DNA from: Collinsella sp.
Lineage (GTDB): Bacteria; Actinomycetota; Coriobacteriia; Coriobacteriales; Coriobacteriaceae
Reading direction: 5' to 3'
Length of the DNA: 64,000 nt
NCBI GenBank assembly: GCA_018373675.1
Contig: JAHAGQ010000008.1
Span: 15,475 to 79,474, forward strand
Part shown: one piece after another, positions 25,444-34,618 of the stretch
How the letters are laid out: each line of letters begins with the position of its first letter
Numbering within the stretch: position 1 is the first letter of the stretch
The notes under the pieces: generated by a model
What the model saw: only the letters and a program-made list of their open reading frames with translations
What the model was told of the DNA's origin: nothing
The model's database searches: none
Made by a program: the position numbers and the translations under genes

Positions 25444-25570
25444 AGGTAGTCATTTTGGGACGGGGCTATTTTAGCTACCCCAATATGTCGGTTGATATTT
25501 GCCCCAATCCCAGATAATTCGTCGACTGTCAAAGGGTAGCTAAAATAGCCCCGTCCCAAAATGACTACCT
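25444..25570. repeat. 37-base perfect inverted repeat with GGGACGGGGCT motif
   Basis: Arm 1 (25444-25480) starts AGGTAGTCATTTTGGGACGG; arm 2 (25534-25570) is its exact complement over 37 bases. The 53-base spacer has no obvious internal stem. It lies in the divergent gap between coaX (leftward) and the OPT transporter (rightward), where a terminator would not be expected. The OPT promoter must lie beyond 25570. Confidence 0.85.
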
Positions 25571-25692
25571 TGCGGCTATACTGGTGCGCGGTCGTTTGCG
25601 AGCTCACGCGGCGGCCCTTGGTAACCCGACTTCCCGCGCCGTATCCGTAGCGGCGCCCCCGGGGGAAGCGGATATACGCAAAGGAGTTCTAT

Positions 25693-27396
25693 ATGAGCAA
25701 TCCCTCGAACCGCGCTTCGATGCGCGGGCAACTCACGCTGCGCGGCGTCGTCATCGGCGTCCTTGGCTGCGTGATCATCACGGCAAGCTCGGCCTACACC
25801 GCCCTCAAGATGGGCGCACTCCCCTGGCCGATTATTTTCGCTGCCGTCATCTCGCTGTTCTTCCTTAAGCTCATGGGCAACGCCAGCCTCAACGAGGCAA
25901 ACGTCACCCACACCATCATGTCCGCGGGCGCCATGGTCGCCGGCGGTCTGGCGTTTACCATCCCGGGCGCCTGGATGCTGGGCTACGCCGATCAGATCAG
26001 CTGGCTCGACATGTTTATCGTGGCACTCGCCGGCACTATCCTGGGCCTGCTGGCCACGGCACTCATCCACCGTCACTTTATCGTGGACGCCGCGCTGGAG
26101 TTCCCCACCGGCAACGCCGCAGCTCAGACCCTGCGCGCGACCGAGGCCGGCGGCAAGACCGGCAAGCAGCTCTTTGGCTCCATGGCCATCGCAGGTATCT
26201 ACAGCGTGCTTCGCGACGCTTTGGGCGTGGTGCCCAGCATGCTGTGCACGCTCAATATCCCCGGCGTGACCTTTGCCATCTATAACTCGCCCATGCTGCT
26301 CTCCATCGGCTTTTTGGTGGGCTTCGCCCCCGTCGCGTTCTGGTTTGCCGGCGCGCTGCTGGGCAACTTTGGCATCATCGTTGGCGGCACCGCTGCCGGC
26401 CTGTTCGATGTTGTGACTGCGCAGGGCATCGTCAAGTCCCTGGGTATGGGCCTCATGATGGGCTTTGGCGTCGCCGTCGTCCTCAAGGACATCCTGCCGC
26501 AGGTCGCCGGTATCGTCCGCGGCCTCGCCGCCGACAGCTCCACCGACACCGACGAGCAGTCGCTCATCTCGGGCTCCCTCAAGCTCGACGCCGGTATCAT
26601 CGGCCTGGGCGCTGCCGCCATCGCCGTGATCATCGCCATTGTGCTCGACCTTGGCCCCGTTCCGGCCGTCATCGTCACGCTGTTCACCTTTGTCACCACC
26701 ATCATGAGCGCGCAGAGCTGCGGCCAGACGGGCATCGACCCCATGGAGATCTTTGGCCTCATCGTCATGCTCATCGTGGCGGCCTTTGCACAGATCGCCC
26801 AGGTCAAGCTGTTCTTTATCGCCGGCATCGTGGCCGTGGCGTGTGGCCTTGCGGGCGACGTCATGAACGACTTTAAGGCCGGCGCCGTGCTGGGCACCAA
26901 CCCGCGCGCACAGTGGGTTGGCCAGGCCATCGGCGGCATCGTGGGCGCCCTGGTCGCCGCCGCCGTCATGGTCGCGCTCGTCACCGCCTATGGTCCGGAC
27001 GCCTTCGGCCCCGACAAGAGCTTCGTTGCCGCGCAGGCAAGCGTGGTCGCCACCATGGTCTCGGGCATCCCGAGCGTGCCGTGGTTCGCAGGCGGCTTTA
27101 TCGCCGGCATCGTCATGTACTGGCTCGGCATTCCGGCCATGATGATCGGCCTGGGCGTGTACCTGCCGTTCTATATGTCGCTCACGGCTTTCCTGGGCTC
27201 CTGCGTCAAACTCGCCTACGACAAGTGGGCCGCGCACCGCGACGCCGCCGCCGGTCTTTCGGACGAGGAGAAGGCCGCCAAGGATGCTGCCTTCCAGGAG
27301 CAGGGCCTGGTTGTCGCCAGCGGCCTGCTGGGCGGCGAGTCTATCGTCGGCGTTATCCTGGCGTTTATCTCTGTTGGCCTGAGCCTGCTGGGCTAA
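25693..27396 (+). CDS. OPT family oligopeptide transporter
   Basis: A 567-residue integral membrane protein with about 14-16 hydrophobic segments. It begins LTLRGVVIGVLGCVIITASSAYTALKMGALPWPIIFAAVISLFF and contains NASLNEANVTHTIMSAGAMVAGG and EFPTGNAAAQTLRATEAGG, motifs of the prokaryotic OPT (oligopeptide) family. These move short peptides or metal-chelate compounds using the proton gradient. The ATG follows AAAGGAGTTCTAT. A strong terminator follows at 27424. Confidence 0.92.
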   Translation: MSNPSNRASMRGQLTLRGVVIGVLGCVIITASSAYTALKMGALPWPIIFAAVISLFFLKLMGNASLNEANVTHTIMSAGAMVAGGLAFTIPGAWMLGYADQISWLDMFIVALAGTILGLLATALIHRHFIVDAALEFPTGNAAAQTLRATEAGGKTGKQLFGSMAIAGIYSVLRDALGVVPSMLCTLNIPGVTFAIYNSPMLLSIGFLVGFAPVAFWFAGALLGNFGIIVGGTAAGLFDVVTAQGIVKSLGMGLMMGFGVAVVLKDILPQVAGIVRGLAADSSTDTDEQSLISGSLKLDAGIIGLGAAAIAVIIAIVLDLGPVPAVIVTLFTFVTTIMSAQSCGQTGIDPMEIFGLIVMLIVAAFAQIAQVKLFFIAGIVAVACGLAGDVMNDFKAGAVLGTNPRAQWVGQAIGGIVGALVAAAVMVALVTAYGPDAFGPDKSFVAAQASVVATMVSGIPSVPWFAGGFIAGIVMYWLGIPAMMIGLGVYLPFYMSLTAFLGSCVKLAYDKWAAHRDAAAGLSDEEKAAKDAAFQEQGLVVASGLLGGESIVGVILAFISVGLSLLG

Positions 27397-27423
27397 ACCA
27401 AACAACAACGCACCAGCGCAGAG

Positions 27424-27463
27424 CGCGGGGCCGGAGACCATCCGGCCCCGCGCTTTTTTGTAT
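27424..27463 (+). terminator. terminator of the OPT transporter gene
   Basis: GCGCGGGGCCGGA pairs exactly with TCCGGCCCCGCGC around GACCA, and TTTTTTG follows. This is a classic intrinsic terminator. Confidence 0.95.
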
Positions 27464-27611
27464 CTGCCGAAACCCTCAGCAGTACTCGCATGTGGCGTGT
27501 CTTCCTTTGCCTGCTCGCCTAAGTTCCATGTCAAGATGACCGCCCCGCCCGTCACGGTGTAGAGTACATGCTGCGAACGCACCCGCGTTCCTACGGCAAT
27601 ACGAGGTGGAC

Positions 27612-28751
27612 ATGGAACTCGATAAACAACAGCTCAAGCGACTGCGCGAGCGCCATCATCGGCGCCATGGCATCCGCCCCGCCCACAGCGAGGCCATGGA
27701 GAACGCAAGCCGCTTTCTAAAGCGGGCGTTCAACATTCGCGAGGGACGCGCGCCCTATCACGTGATCCGCAAGCGTTTTGTAAACGGGGCGCGTCTGACT
27801 GGCTCCCACCTATGCATCCTCATCATCGCCATGCTGATCGCGAGCATCGGCCTCGATATCGATTCGGACATCGCCATCGTGGGCGCCATGCTCATCTGCC
27901 CGCTCATGGGCTCGGTCCTTGCCATGGCATACGGCATCGCCACGCTCGACCGCGAGATTACCGTCGAGGCCGTCGCCAGCCTTGCGCTGCAGATGGCCTT
28001 TTGCCTGGTCACGTCCACGCTGTACTTTAAGCTCTCGCCCCTTGGCACCACCACGGCCGCCATCATCGACAACTCTACACCCACCGTCTGGGACCTTACC
28101 GTCGCACTCGCAGGCGGCTTTGCAGGCGGGCTGGGCAACTCGCGCGACCAGGAACCCGCCACGCTCATCGCCGGCGTGGCCGTGGCGACCGCGCTCATGC
28201 CGCCTCTGTGCGCGGCGGGCTATGGCATCGCCATCGCAAGCGGGTCGCTGTTTCTCTCGGCGCTTTACGAGTTTGGCATCAACGTGGTCTTTATCGCACT
28301 CGCGGCCGAAGCCGTATTACTTATCTTGCGCGTGCCGCTCAAGCGCGACCTCAACGGCGACGGCATTGTAACCGCCGAAGAAGATGCCGAGGTCGACGAG
28401 CTATCGCGCAAGGTGCGCCGCCGCATCATTGTGGGTACGGTAGTCTTTGCCATCCCCTGCATCGTTATGACGGCGGGGTCTATTGGCTCGGCGCAGACCG
28501 GCGTGCAGGACGGCTACGGTGTCACCGAAACTACGCGCGAACTTGCCGCGGTGCTGCCGGGCTTTAAGGATTACACCGTCGCCGTCGAGACCTCGGCTAC
28601 CGAAGGCGAGGAGGAGGGCGTCGTCGAGCGTGAGATTGTCGCCCATGTGACGACAGGCGAGGCGCTTGGGGCACACGACCGCCACGTCGCCCGCAAGCTC
28701 ATAGACCTCAACGTGCCTGAACTCGATCGCGTGGAGTTCGATGTGAAGTGA
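27612..28751 (+). CDS. DUF389 membrane protein
   Basis: A 379-residue protein. The first 65 residues are basic and soluble. The DUF389 membrane part follows: SHLCILIIAMLIASIGLDIDSDIAIVGAMLICPLMGSVLAMAYG, then further segments with VALAGGFAGGLGNSRDQEPATLIAGVAVATALMPPLCAAGYG, the family signature. An ATG at 27612 fits the GAGGTG site better than the GTG two codons earlier. A soluble C-terminal region (about 290-379) follows the last membrane segment. The family has no proven function. Confidence 0.85.
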   Translation: MELDKQQLKRLRERHHRRHGIRPAHSEAMENASRFLKRAFNIREGRAPYHVIRKRFVNGARLTGSHLCILIIAMLIASIGLDIDSDIAIVGAMLICPLMGSVLAMAYGIATLDREITVEAVASLALQMAFCLVTSTLYFKLSPLGTTTAAIIDNSTPTVWDLTVALAGGFAGGLGNSRDQEPATLIAGVAVATALMPPLCAAGYGIAIASGSLFLSALYEFGINVVFIALAAEAVLLILRVPLKRDLNGDGIVTAEEDAEVDELSRKVRRRIIVGTVVFAIPCIVMTAGSIGSAQTGVQDGYGVTETTRELAAVLPGFKDYTVAVETSATEGEEEGVVEREIVAHVTTGEALGAHDRHVARKLIDLNVPELDRVEFDVK

Positions 28752-28821
28752 TGCAGAGCGCGGGATGAATGCTCGCACGGACGCAAGTTACGACGAGGCG
28801 CAGGTGCGATACGGACACGAG

Positions 28822-28867
28822 CAAATAGCGGGGTGCAGTTCACACCCGCGCCCCGCTCGCTTTTTTA
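28822..28867 (+). terminator. terminator between the DUF389 gene and the convergent small gene
   Basis: AGCGGGG and CCCCGCT pair around a 17-base loop that has a further GGTG/CACC pair, followed by CGCTTTTTT on the plus strand. Confidence 0.75.
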
Positions 28868-28877
28868 TTGCCGTGAA

Positions 28878-29327
28878 TCAACTGTCCGAATCGACCTCGC
28901 CAGACTCCACCGTAAACGCCGGATCGGTGCTCACAAGATAAAATCGGGTCACCTTAGTATTTCTAATTAGGTAAATCTGCCCTTGATTGCGTCGGCGCGA
29001 TATATATGCAACGTGAACCGTGCCGAACTCTTCGCCGTTTTCCTTCTTTAATACCAGGATATTGGGATCGTCCGTACGCTTAAACTGCCCGTCAACGCAG
29101 CTGCCGTCTTTGTCGACCAGTTGCCACCGATGGTTATCCTCTTCAAGAAAGGCCAGGGTTTCCAGACTCGTCTTGTCGTCCCGATAGTAACCGTCAATGG
29201 CAAACCCTTCGGAAGCGCACTCCTGCATATAGGACGTTTCTCGGCTTATAGCAAACAGCCCTGTAGCGCCCAGGAGCACAGCCAGGCAGACCACTGCAAG
29301 GGTTATCGAAATAGCACGGCGGCCCAT
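28878..29327 (-). CDS. small membrane-anchored protein of unknown function
   Basis: A 149-residue protein with one N-terminal membrane segment (ISITLAVVCLAVLLGATGLFAI) and a soluble part rich in beta strands, predicted outside the cell. It includes DGYYRDDKTSLETLAFLEEDN and ILVLKKENGEEFGTVHVAYISRR. No lipobox cysteine follows the segment, so it is a simple anchor rather than a lipoprotein. GC content is lower than its neighbours. The family is not recognised. Confidence 0.65.
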   Translation of the reverse strand: MGRRAISITLAVVCLAVLLGATGLFAISRETSYMQECASEGFAIDGYYRDDKTSLETLAFLEEDNHRWQLVDKDGSCVDGQFKRTDDPNILVLKKENGEEFGTVHVAYISRRRNQGQIYLIRNTKVTRFYLVSTDPAFTVESGEVDSDS

Positions 29328-29328
29328 G

Positions 29329-29367
29329 TTAGCCCAACCGATAGTTGTTTAACGGAGCGCGAAACAT
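29329..29367 (-). CDS. possible 12-codon leader peptide upstream of the small membrane gene
   Basis: An ATG at 29367 has a good ribosome site (GGAGG, 8 bases upstream) and opens a 12-residue frame (MFRAPLNNYRLG). Its TAA stop lies 1 base before the next ATG (29327), which itself has no good ribosome site. This layout suggests that translation of the small gene depends on ribosomes ending on the leader. It may also be the decayed start of an older gene. Confidence 0.35.
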   Translation of the reverse strand: MFRAPLNNYRLG

Positions 29368-29522
29368 ACCTGGAGCCTCCAATGTCAGAGGGGAACGTCC
29401 CCAGCAGGCTGGCGACAACTATATGCTTCTTTTATCAAACCATATGGCTGCCACTCGCGGAGGGGGTATCGGCGAGCGGCGTGTTTTCATACTCCATTGG
29501 TCAAACCTAAGCGCAACGCTAC

Positions 29523-29739
29523 AGCTCGTACTTGTACACGCGGTAGATGTACTTTTCGGCTTCCATCTCGTAGGTGGCGATGGGTAGACCGTAGCGGTCG
29601 TCTCGTCGTTTGGCAAATAGGTCACGCTGTGCCGGCCTGCATTGAGCGAGAAATCGCCCTGGGCCTGCAATAACTTGTCTTCAAAGCCCGAGCCAGCCCA
29701 GAAATCGGGCGAGCCCACGGAAGGCTGTAGCAAGGTCAT
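29523..29739 (-). pseudogene. frameshifted gene remnant, C-terminal part of an unknown protein
   Basis: Leftward, one frame reads VGSPDFWAGSGFEDKLLQAQ, then GDFSLNAGRHSVTYLPNDET, and then becomes Pro/Ser/Thr-rich nonsense. A second frame takes over at about 29590 with GLPIATYEMEAEKYIYRVYK and ends YEL-stop at 29523. Together they read as one protein-like C terminus broken by a frameshift. No start or ribosome site is evident, so it is a fragment. Family not recognised. Confidence 0.45.
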
Positions 29740-29762
29740 TTGCGCAACATATGTCCAGCAAA

Positions 29763-29797
29763 AAACGGGTAGTAGCCGGTATGGCTACCACCCGTTT
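29763..29797 (-). terminator. terminator of the activase-like operon
   Basis: AAACGGGTAGTAGCC and GGCTACCACCCGTTT pair (one mismatch) around GGTAT, and leftward a run of T follows (CGTTTTTTGC). It lies about 30 bases past the stop of the 1593-residue gene. Confidence 0.9.
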
Positions 29798-29825
29798 GCC
29801 TCATATCTAGCCCATAGCAGGCCAG

Positions 29826-32800
29826 CTACTTCTTAATGCCGCGTCCCAGGCGCTTGGCGACCGATGCAACGGCCTCCTCGCTGGCCGGTCCGCAGCTCAC
29901 GCAGCCGTCATGAGCACGCATCTGGCCGGTGACCTCGTCCATCGCGAGCGGCGCCACCTTCTCGAGCTTAAAGCCCTTACCGGCGCGCATGTTTTCCTTG
30001 GCAACGCTGATCATGAGCTTAATACGGTTGAGCTGGTTGACCTCGGACGCGCCAGGGTCGTAGTCCACCGCGACAATGTTGCTCTCGGGGTGCTGACGGC
30101 GCAGCTCCTTGATCACAGCCTTACCCACCACGTGGTTGGGCAGGCACGCGAAGGGCTGCGTGCAGATGATGTTGGGCGCGCCGTGGTCGATCAGGTCGAG
30201 CATCTCGGCCGTGAGCAGCCAGCCCTCGCCCATGTTGTTGCACACCGAAAGCACCGTGCGGGCCTTGTCGGCCATGGTGCCGATGCGCTCGGGCGCCTCA
30301 AAGCGGCGGGACTTCTCGAGCATCTCCTCCACCGGCGTACGCATCCAGTCCACCAGCTTAATGAGCGCCTGCATGCCCGCGCGCGTAGTGGCAGAGCTTC
30401 CCAGCTCGTCCTTCTGCAGCTCGGCATTACTCATGGAGTACAGGAAGAAATCGAGCAGGCCCGGCACCACAGCCTCGCAGCCCTCGCGCTCGATCACGTC
30501 GACCACGTGGTTGTTGGCCGTAGGGTGGAACTTGACCAAGATCTCACCGACCACGCCCACGCGCGGCTTGGTACCCTCGCCCACGAGCGGCATGGTGTCG
30601 AACGCGCGGATGGCCTCACGCGCAAGCTTGGTGTAGTTGTGCCTGTTGAACTTGGGCGCCAGCTTGCGGGCGCGCGCCATGTACTCCTCGTAGAGCGCGT
30701 TGGCGGCGCCGGGCGTGGCCTCGTACGGGCGGCAACGATAGAGCATCTGCATCATCACGTCGCCAAAGAGCACCGCGTAGACTGCCTGCTTAAGCAGCGC
30801 CGGCGTAATCTTAAAGCCGGGGTTATCCTCGCCGAGCGCCACGGCCGAAAGCGAGATCACCGGGATCTCGGGGTGGCCGCTCTCGCGCAGGGCCTTGCGG
30901 ATGAGTGCGATGTAGTTGGTGGCACGGCAGCCGCCGCCGGTCTGGCTGATAACCACGGCCGTCTTGGACAGGTCGTACCGGCCGCTCTCGATGGCCTCCA
31001 TAATCTGGCCCGTTACCAGAATCGACGGGTAGCAAATGTCATTGTTCACATAGCGCAGGCCAGCCTCGACAGCGTCGTGATCGGTCGAGGGCAGCAGCTC
31101 CAAGTTGTAGCCAGCACCACGGAACACCTCTTTGACCAGGTCAAAGTGGATCGGCGCCATCTGCGGGCACAGGATGGTGTAGCCCTCCTCGCGCATCTGC
31201 TCGGTAAAGGGCACCTTGGGCCACGCGGTCGAAGCGCTCTCGCGCTGAGCCTCAAACGTGTACTTGCGGCTCGCGAACGCGGGGGCATCCGTAGAGGGCG
31301 CCACCGGCGCGGCATCGCCCTGCTCGTAGGCCTCGCCCGCGGCCGTGGCCTCGGCCAAGCGCTCGGCCTCCTGGTCCTTGAGCGCTGCCATGAGCGAGCG
31401 GATGCGGATGCGCGCGGCACCCAGGTTGGACACCTCGTCGATCTTGAGCACGGTGTAGATCTTGCCGCTGGCCTCCAGAATCTCCTGCACCTGGTCGGTG
31501 GTCAGAGCGTCCAGGCCGCAGCCGAAAGAGTTGAGCTGAATCAGGTCCAGGTCGTTGCGCATCGTCACAAAACGGGCGACGGCGTACAGGCGGCTGTGGT
31601 ACATCCACTGGTCGACGACGCGAATCGGACGCTCGGGCTTCACCAGGTGCGCAAGCGAATCCTCGGTAAAGACCGCAAAGCCAAAGCTCGAGATAAGTTC
31701 GGGCAGGGCGTGGTTGATCTCGGGGTCGTTATGGTAGGGACGACCGGCGAGCACGATGCCGTGACCGCCATGGTCCTCGACCCACTTAAGAGCCTCCTCG
31801 CCCATGGTCTGGATATCCTCGTGGAAACGCGCATCGGCCTCAAAAGCAGCGTTGACGGCGGCATCGACCTCGGAGCGCGTGATCTTGGGACCGCGCACGC
31901 GACCGCGACCGGCTTGCGCATCGGCCACACGGTCGACGGCGAGCACCTGGTACAGACGGCGCTTAAGCTCGGTCTTATCGTGATACGGCACAAACGGATA
32001 CAGGAACTCGATGTTCTGTTCGCGAATCTCGTCGATGTTGAGCGCCAGCGCTGTGGGGTAGCTCATGACGATGGGGCAGTTGTAACAGTTGCCAGCCGTC
32101 GGATCCTCCTTGCGCTCCCAGCGCACGCACGGCATCCAGATGAAGTCGACATCGCGGTCGATGAGGTTCATCACATGGCCGTGGCTCATCTTTGCCGGGT
32201 AGCACACGCTCTCGGACGGCATGGACTCGATGCCCGCCTGGTAGGTCTTTTTGCTCGACTGGTCGGACAGCTGCACGCTAAAGCCCAGGCGCGTAAAGAA
32301 CGCGTGCCAGAAGGGGTAGTTTTCGTACATGTTGAGTGCGCGCGGGATACCCACGGTGCCGCGCGGGGCCTCGTCGGGACTCAGGATCTCGCGGTTAAAG
32401 AGCAGCTCGTTTTTCTTTTTGAAGAGGTTGGGGGCCTCGGTCTTTTGCTTTTTGTGGCCGGCGCCCTTCTCGCAGCGGTTGCCGGTAATGAAGCGCCTGC
32501 CACCGCCAAAGTCGTTGACGGTGAGCTGGCAGTTGTTGGAGCAACGGCCGCAGCGGACGTGCTTTTGCGTCACGGTGAGGTGCGCGATGTCCTCAGCCGA
32601 GAGGATGGTCGAGGTGCCGTCGGCGCCGGCACGATCGCGGGCGAGCAGAGCCGCACCATAGGCGCCCATGCAGCCGGCGATGTCGGGACGCACGGCGTGA
32701 ACGCCGGTGAGCTGCTCAAACGCGCGCAGCGTGGCATCGGACATAAAGGTGCCACCTTGGACGATCACCTGGCTGCCGATCTCCTTGGGGTCGCGCAGCT

Positions 32801-34607
32801 TAATAACCTTGAACAGGGCATTCTTGATGACGGAATAGGACAGGCCGGCCGCGATGTCGCCCACCGTGGCACCTTCCTTTTGCGCCTGCTTGACGCGCGA
32901 GTTCATAAAGACCGTGCAGCGGCTGCCCAGGTCGACGGGGGCCTTAGCATGGATGGCAGCATCGGCGAACGCGCGCACGTCCATGTTCATAGACACGGCG
33001 AAGCTCTCGATAAAGCTACCGCAACCCGACGAGCAGGCCTCGTTGAGCATGATGTGCTCGATAACGCCGTCCTTGACGCGCAGGCACTTCATGTCCTGGC
33101 CGCCGATGTCCAGGATGAACTCGACGCCGGGCAGGAACGCCTTGGCACCGCGCAGATGCGCGACGGTCTCGATCTCGCCGGAGTCGGCCTTGAGGGCCTC
33201 GATGAGCAGCGCCTCGCCGTAGCCCGTGGTGGTCACGTGGCCGATGGTGCAGCCGGCGGGGATGTGGTTGTAGAAATCGGCCATGATGACCTTGGCGGTG
33301 CCCAGGATGTCGCCGTTGTTGTTGCCGTACCAGGTGTGCAGCAGCTGACCGTCCTCGCCCACGAGCGCGGCCTTCATGGTGGTGGAGCCGGCGTCGATGC
33401 CAATGAAGACGCGACCGGTGTAGCCGTCGAGTTTGCCCTTGGGGACGACTTCCTGGTCGTGGCGGGTTTTGAACTCAGCAAAATCCTCGTCGGTGGCAAA
33501 GAGCGGATCCAGACGCTCGACCTCGGCGCCCTGTGTGTCACCCAGGGCATCGATGGCCTCGATGAGCTGCGGGAACGTGCTGAGCTTGTTGGACTCGTGC
33601 GCCATGGCGGCGCCGCTTGCCACAAACAGGTGAGCGTTTTGGGGCACAATGCGGTGCTCCTCGTCCAGGTTGAGCGTGAGGTAGAAGCGATGACGCAGCT
33701 CGGAGAGATACTGCAGCGGGCCGCCCAGGAAGGCGACGTTGCCGCGGATGGGACGGCCGCACGCCAGGCCCGAGATGGTCTGGGTCACGACGGCTTGGAA
33801 GATGGAAGCCGCCACGTCCTCGGGGCGGGCGCCCTCGTTGAGCAGCGGTTGGACATCGGTCTTGGCAAAGACGCCGCAGCGGCTGGCAATGGGATAGATG
33901 GTGGTGGCATTGGCCGCGAGCTCGTTGAGGCCGCTCGCGTCGGTGTGCAGCAGGGTTGCCATCTGATCGATGAACGCGCCCGTACCGCCGGCGCAGGTGC
34001 CGTTCATGCGCTGCTCGATGCCGTTGTCGAAGTAGATGATCTTGGCGTCCTCGCCGCCCAGCTCGATGGCGACATCGGTGGCCGGGATGAGGGTCTCGAC
34101 GGCACGCTTGCTGGCGATGACCTCCTGGACAAACTCCAGGTCGAGCCACTGGGACAGCAGCAGGCCGCCCGAGCCGGTGATGGCGCAGGTCATCTGGGCC
34201 GTCGGCAGCACGGTCGCAGCGCCCTCGAACAGGTCGCGGGCACAAGCGCGGACGTCGGTGTGGTGGCGTTGGTACTTGGCGTACACGATCTGGTTGTCGT
34301 CATTGAGCACGGCAAGCTTGACGGTGGTGGAGCCCACATCGATACCCAAGTGCAGGTTGCCGCGAGCGTTCTCGGGGTTGAAGATCGCGCCTTCGGGGGC
34401 GTGGGCGGCGGCTACGGGCTCAGCGGCGGTGGCGGGCTCGCTAGTGACGGACGCCTCCCCCGCCGCGTTCTTGGCATCGGCGACAGCCTCGACAACTTTC
34501 TCGGCAGCCGCGGTCGCGGCCTTCTGCGCGGCATCCACTACGGCGGGTGCAGCCTCACGCGCGGCAGCGACCATACGGTCCTTGATGCCCTCGACGAGTT
34601 TGCTCAT
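29826..34607 (-). CDS. giant 2-hydroxyacyl-CoA dehydratase activase-like protein (two ASKHA ATPase domains plus dehydratase-like regions)
   Basis: A 1593-residue protein. Residues 1-75 form an alanine-rich helical leader. Two BcrAD/BadFG-type ATPase domains follow: the first (about 85-340) with LGIDVGSTTVKLAVLNDDNQ and NGTCAGGTGAFIDQMA, the second (about 398-665) with IGIDAGSTTMKAALV and NEACSSGCGSFIES. The Cys in each matches the [4Fe-4S] ligand of activases. Next are CGRCSNNCQLTV (about 693) and a DUF2229-like region (GIPRALNMYENYPFWHAFF), dehydratase-like regions with GGGCRATNYIALIRKAL, and an end with CVSCGPASEE. Such proteins occur in clostridia and Coriobacteriia and have no proven reaction; ATP-driven low-potential electron transfer is inferred. 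It is coupled to the TetR gene 11 bases upstream. Confidence 0.85.
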   Translation of the reverse strand: MSKLVEGIKDRMVAAAREAAPAVVDAAQKAATAAAEKVVEAVADAKNAAGEASVTSEPATAAEPVAAAHAPEGAIFNPENARGNLHLGIDVGSTTVKLAVLNDDNQIVYAKYQRHHTDVRACARDLFEGAATVLPTAQMTCAITGSGGLLLSQWLDLEFVQEVIASKRAVETLIPATDVAIELGGEDAKIIYFDNGIEQRMNGTCAGGTGAFIDQMATLLHTDASGLNELAANATTIYPIASRCGVFAKTDVQPLLNEGARPEDVAASIFQAVVTQTISGLACGRPIRGNVAFLGGPLQYLSELRHRFYLTLNLDEEHRIVPQNAHLFVASGAAMAHESNKLSTFPQLIEAIDALGDTQGAEVERLDPLFATDEDFAEFKTRHDQEVVPKGKLDGYTGRVFIGIDAGSTTMKAALVGEDGQLLHTWYGNNNGDILGTAKVIMADFYNHIPAGCTIGHVTTTGYGEALLIEALKADSGEIETVAHLRGAKAFLPGVEFILDIGGQDMKCLRVKDGVIEHIMLNEACSSGCGSFIESFAVSMNMDVRAFADAAIHAKAPVDLGSRCTVFMNSRVKQAQKEGATVGDIAAGLSYSVIKNALFKVIKLRDPKEIGSQVIVQGGTFMSDATLRAFEQLTGVHAVRPDIAGCMGAYGAALLARDRAGADGTSTILSAEDIAHLTVTQKHVRCGRCSNNCQLTVNDFGGGRRFITGNRCEKGAGHKKQKTEAPNLFKKKNELLFNREILSPDEAPRGTVGIPRALNMYENYPFWHAFFTRLGFSVQLSDQSSKKTYQAGIESMPSESVCYPAKMSHGHVMNLIDRDVDFIWMPCVRWERKEDPTAGNCYNCPIVMSYPTALALNIDEIREQNIEFLYPFVPYHDKTELKRRLYQVLAVDRVADAQAGRGRVRGPKITRSEVDAAVNAAFEADARFHEDIQTMGEEALKWVEDHGGHGIVLAGRPYHNDPEINHALPELISSFGFAVFTEDSLAHLVKPERPIRVVDQWMYHSRLYAVARFVTMRNDLDLIQLNSFGCGLDALTTDQVQEILEASGKIYTVLKIDEVSNLGAARIRIRSLMAALKDQEAERLAEATAAGEAYEQGDAAPVAPSTDAPAFASRKYTFEAQRESASTAWPKVPFTEQMREEGYTILCPQMAPIHFDLVKEVFRGAGYNLELLPSTDHDAVEAGLRYVNNDICYPSILVTGQIMEAIESGRYDLSKTAVVISQTGGGCRATNYIALIRKALRESGHPEIPVISLSAVALGEDNPGFKITPALLKQAVYAVLFGDVMMQMLYRCRPYEATPGAANALYEEYMARARKLAPKFNRHNYTKLAREAIRAFDTMPLVGEGTKPRVGVVGEILVKFHPTANNHVVDVIEREGCEAVVPGLLDFFLYSMSNAELQKDELGSSATTRAGMQALIKLVDWMRTPVEEMLEKSRRFEAPERIGTMADKARTVLSVCNNMGEGWLLTAEMLDLIDHGAPNIICTQPFACLPNHVVGKAVIKELRRQHPESNIVAVDYDPGASEVNQLNRIKLMISVAKENMRAGKGFKLEKVAPLAMDEVTGQMRAHDGCVSCGPASEEAVASVAKRLGRGIKK

Positions 34608-34618
34608 TGTCTCTCCTC

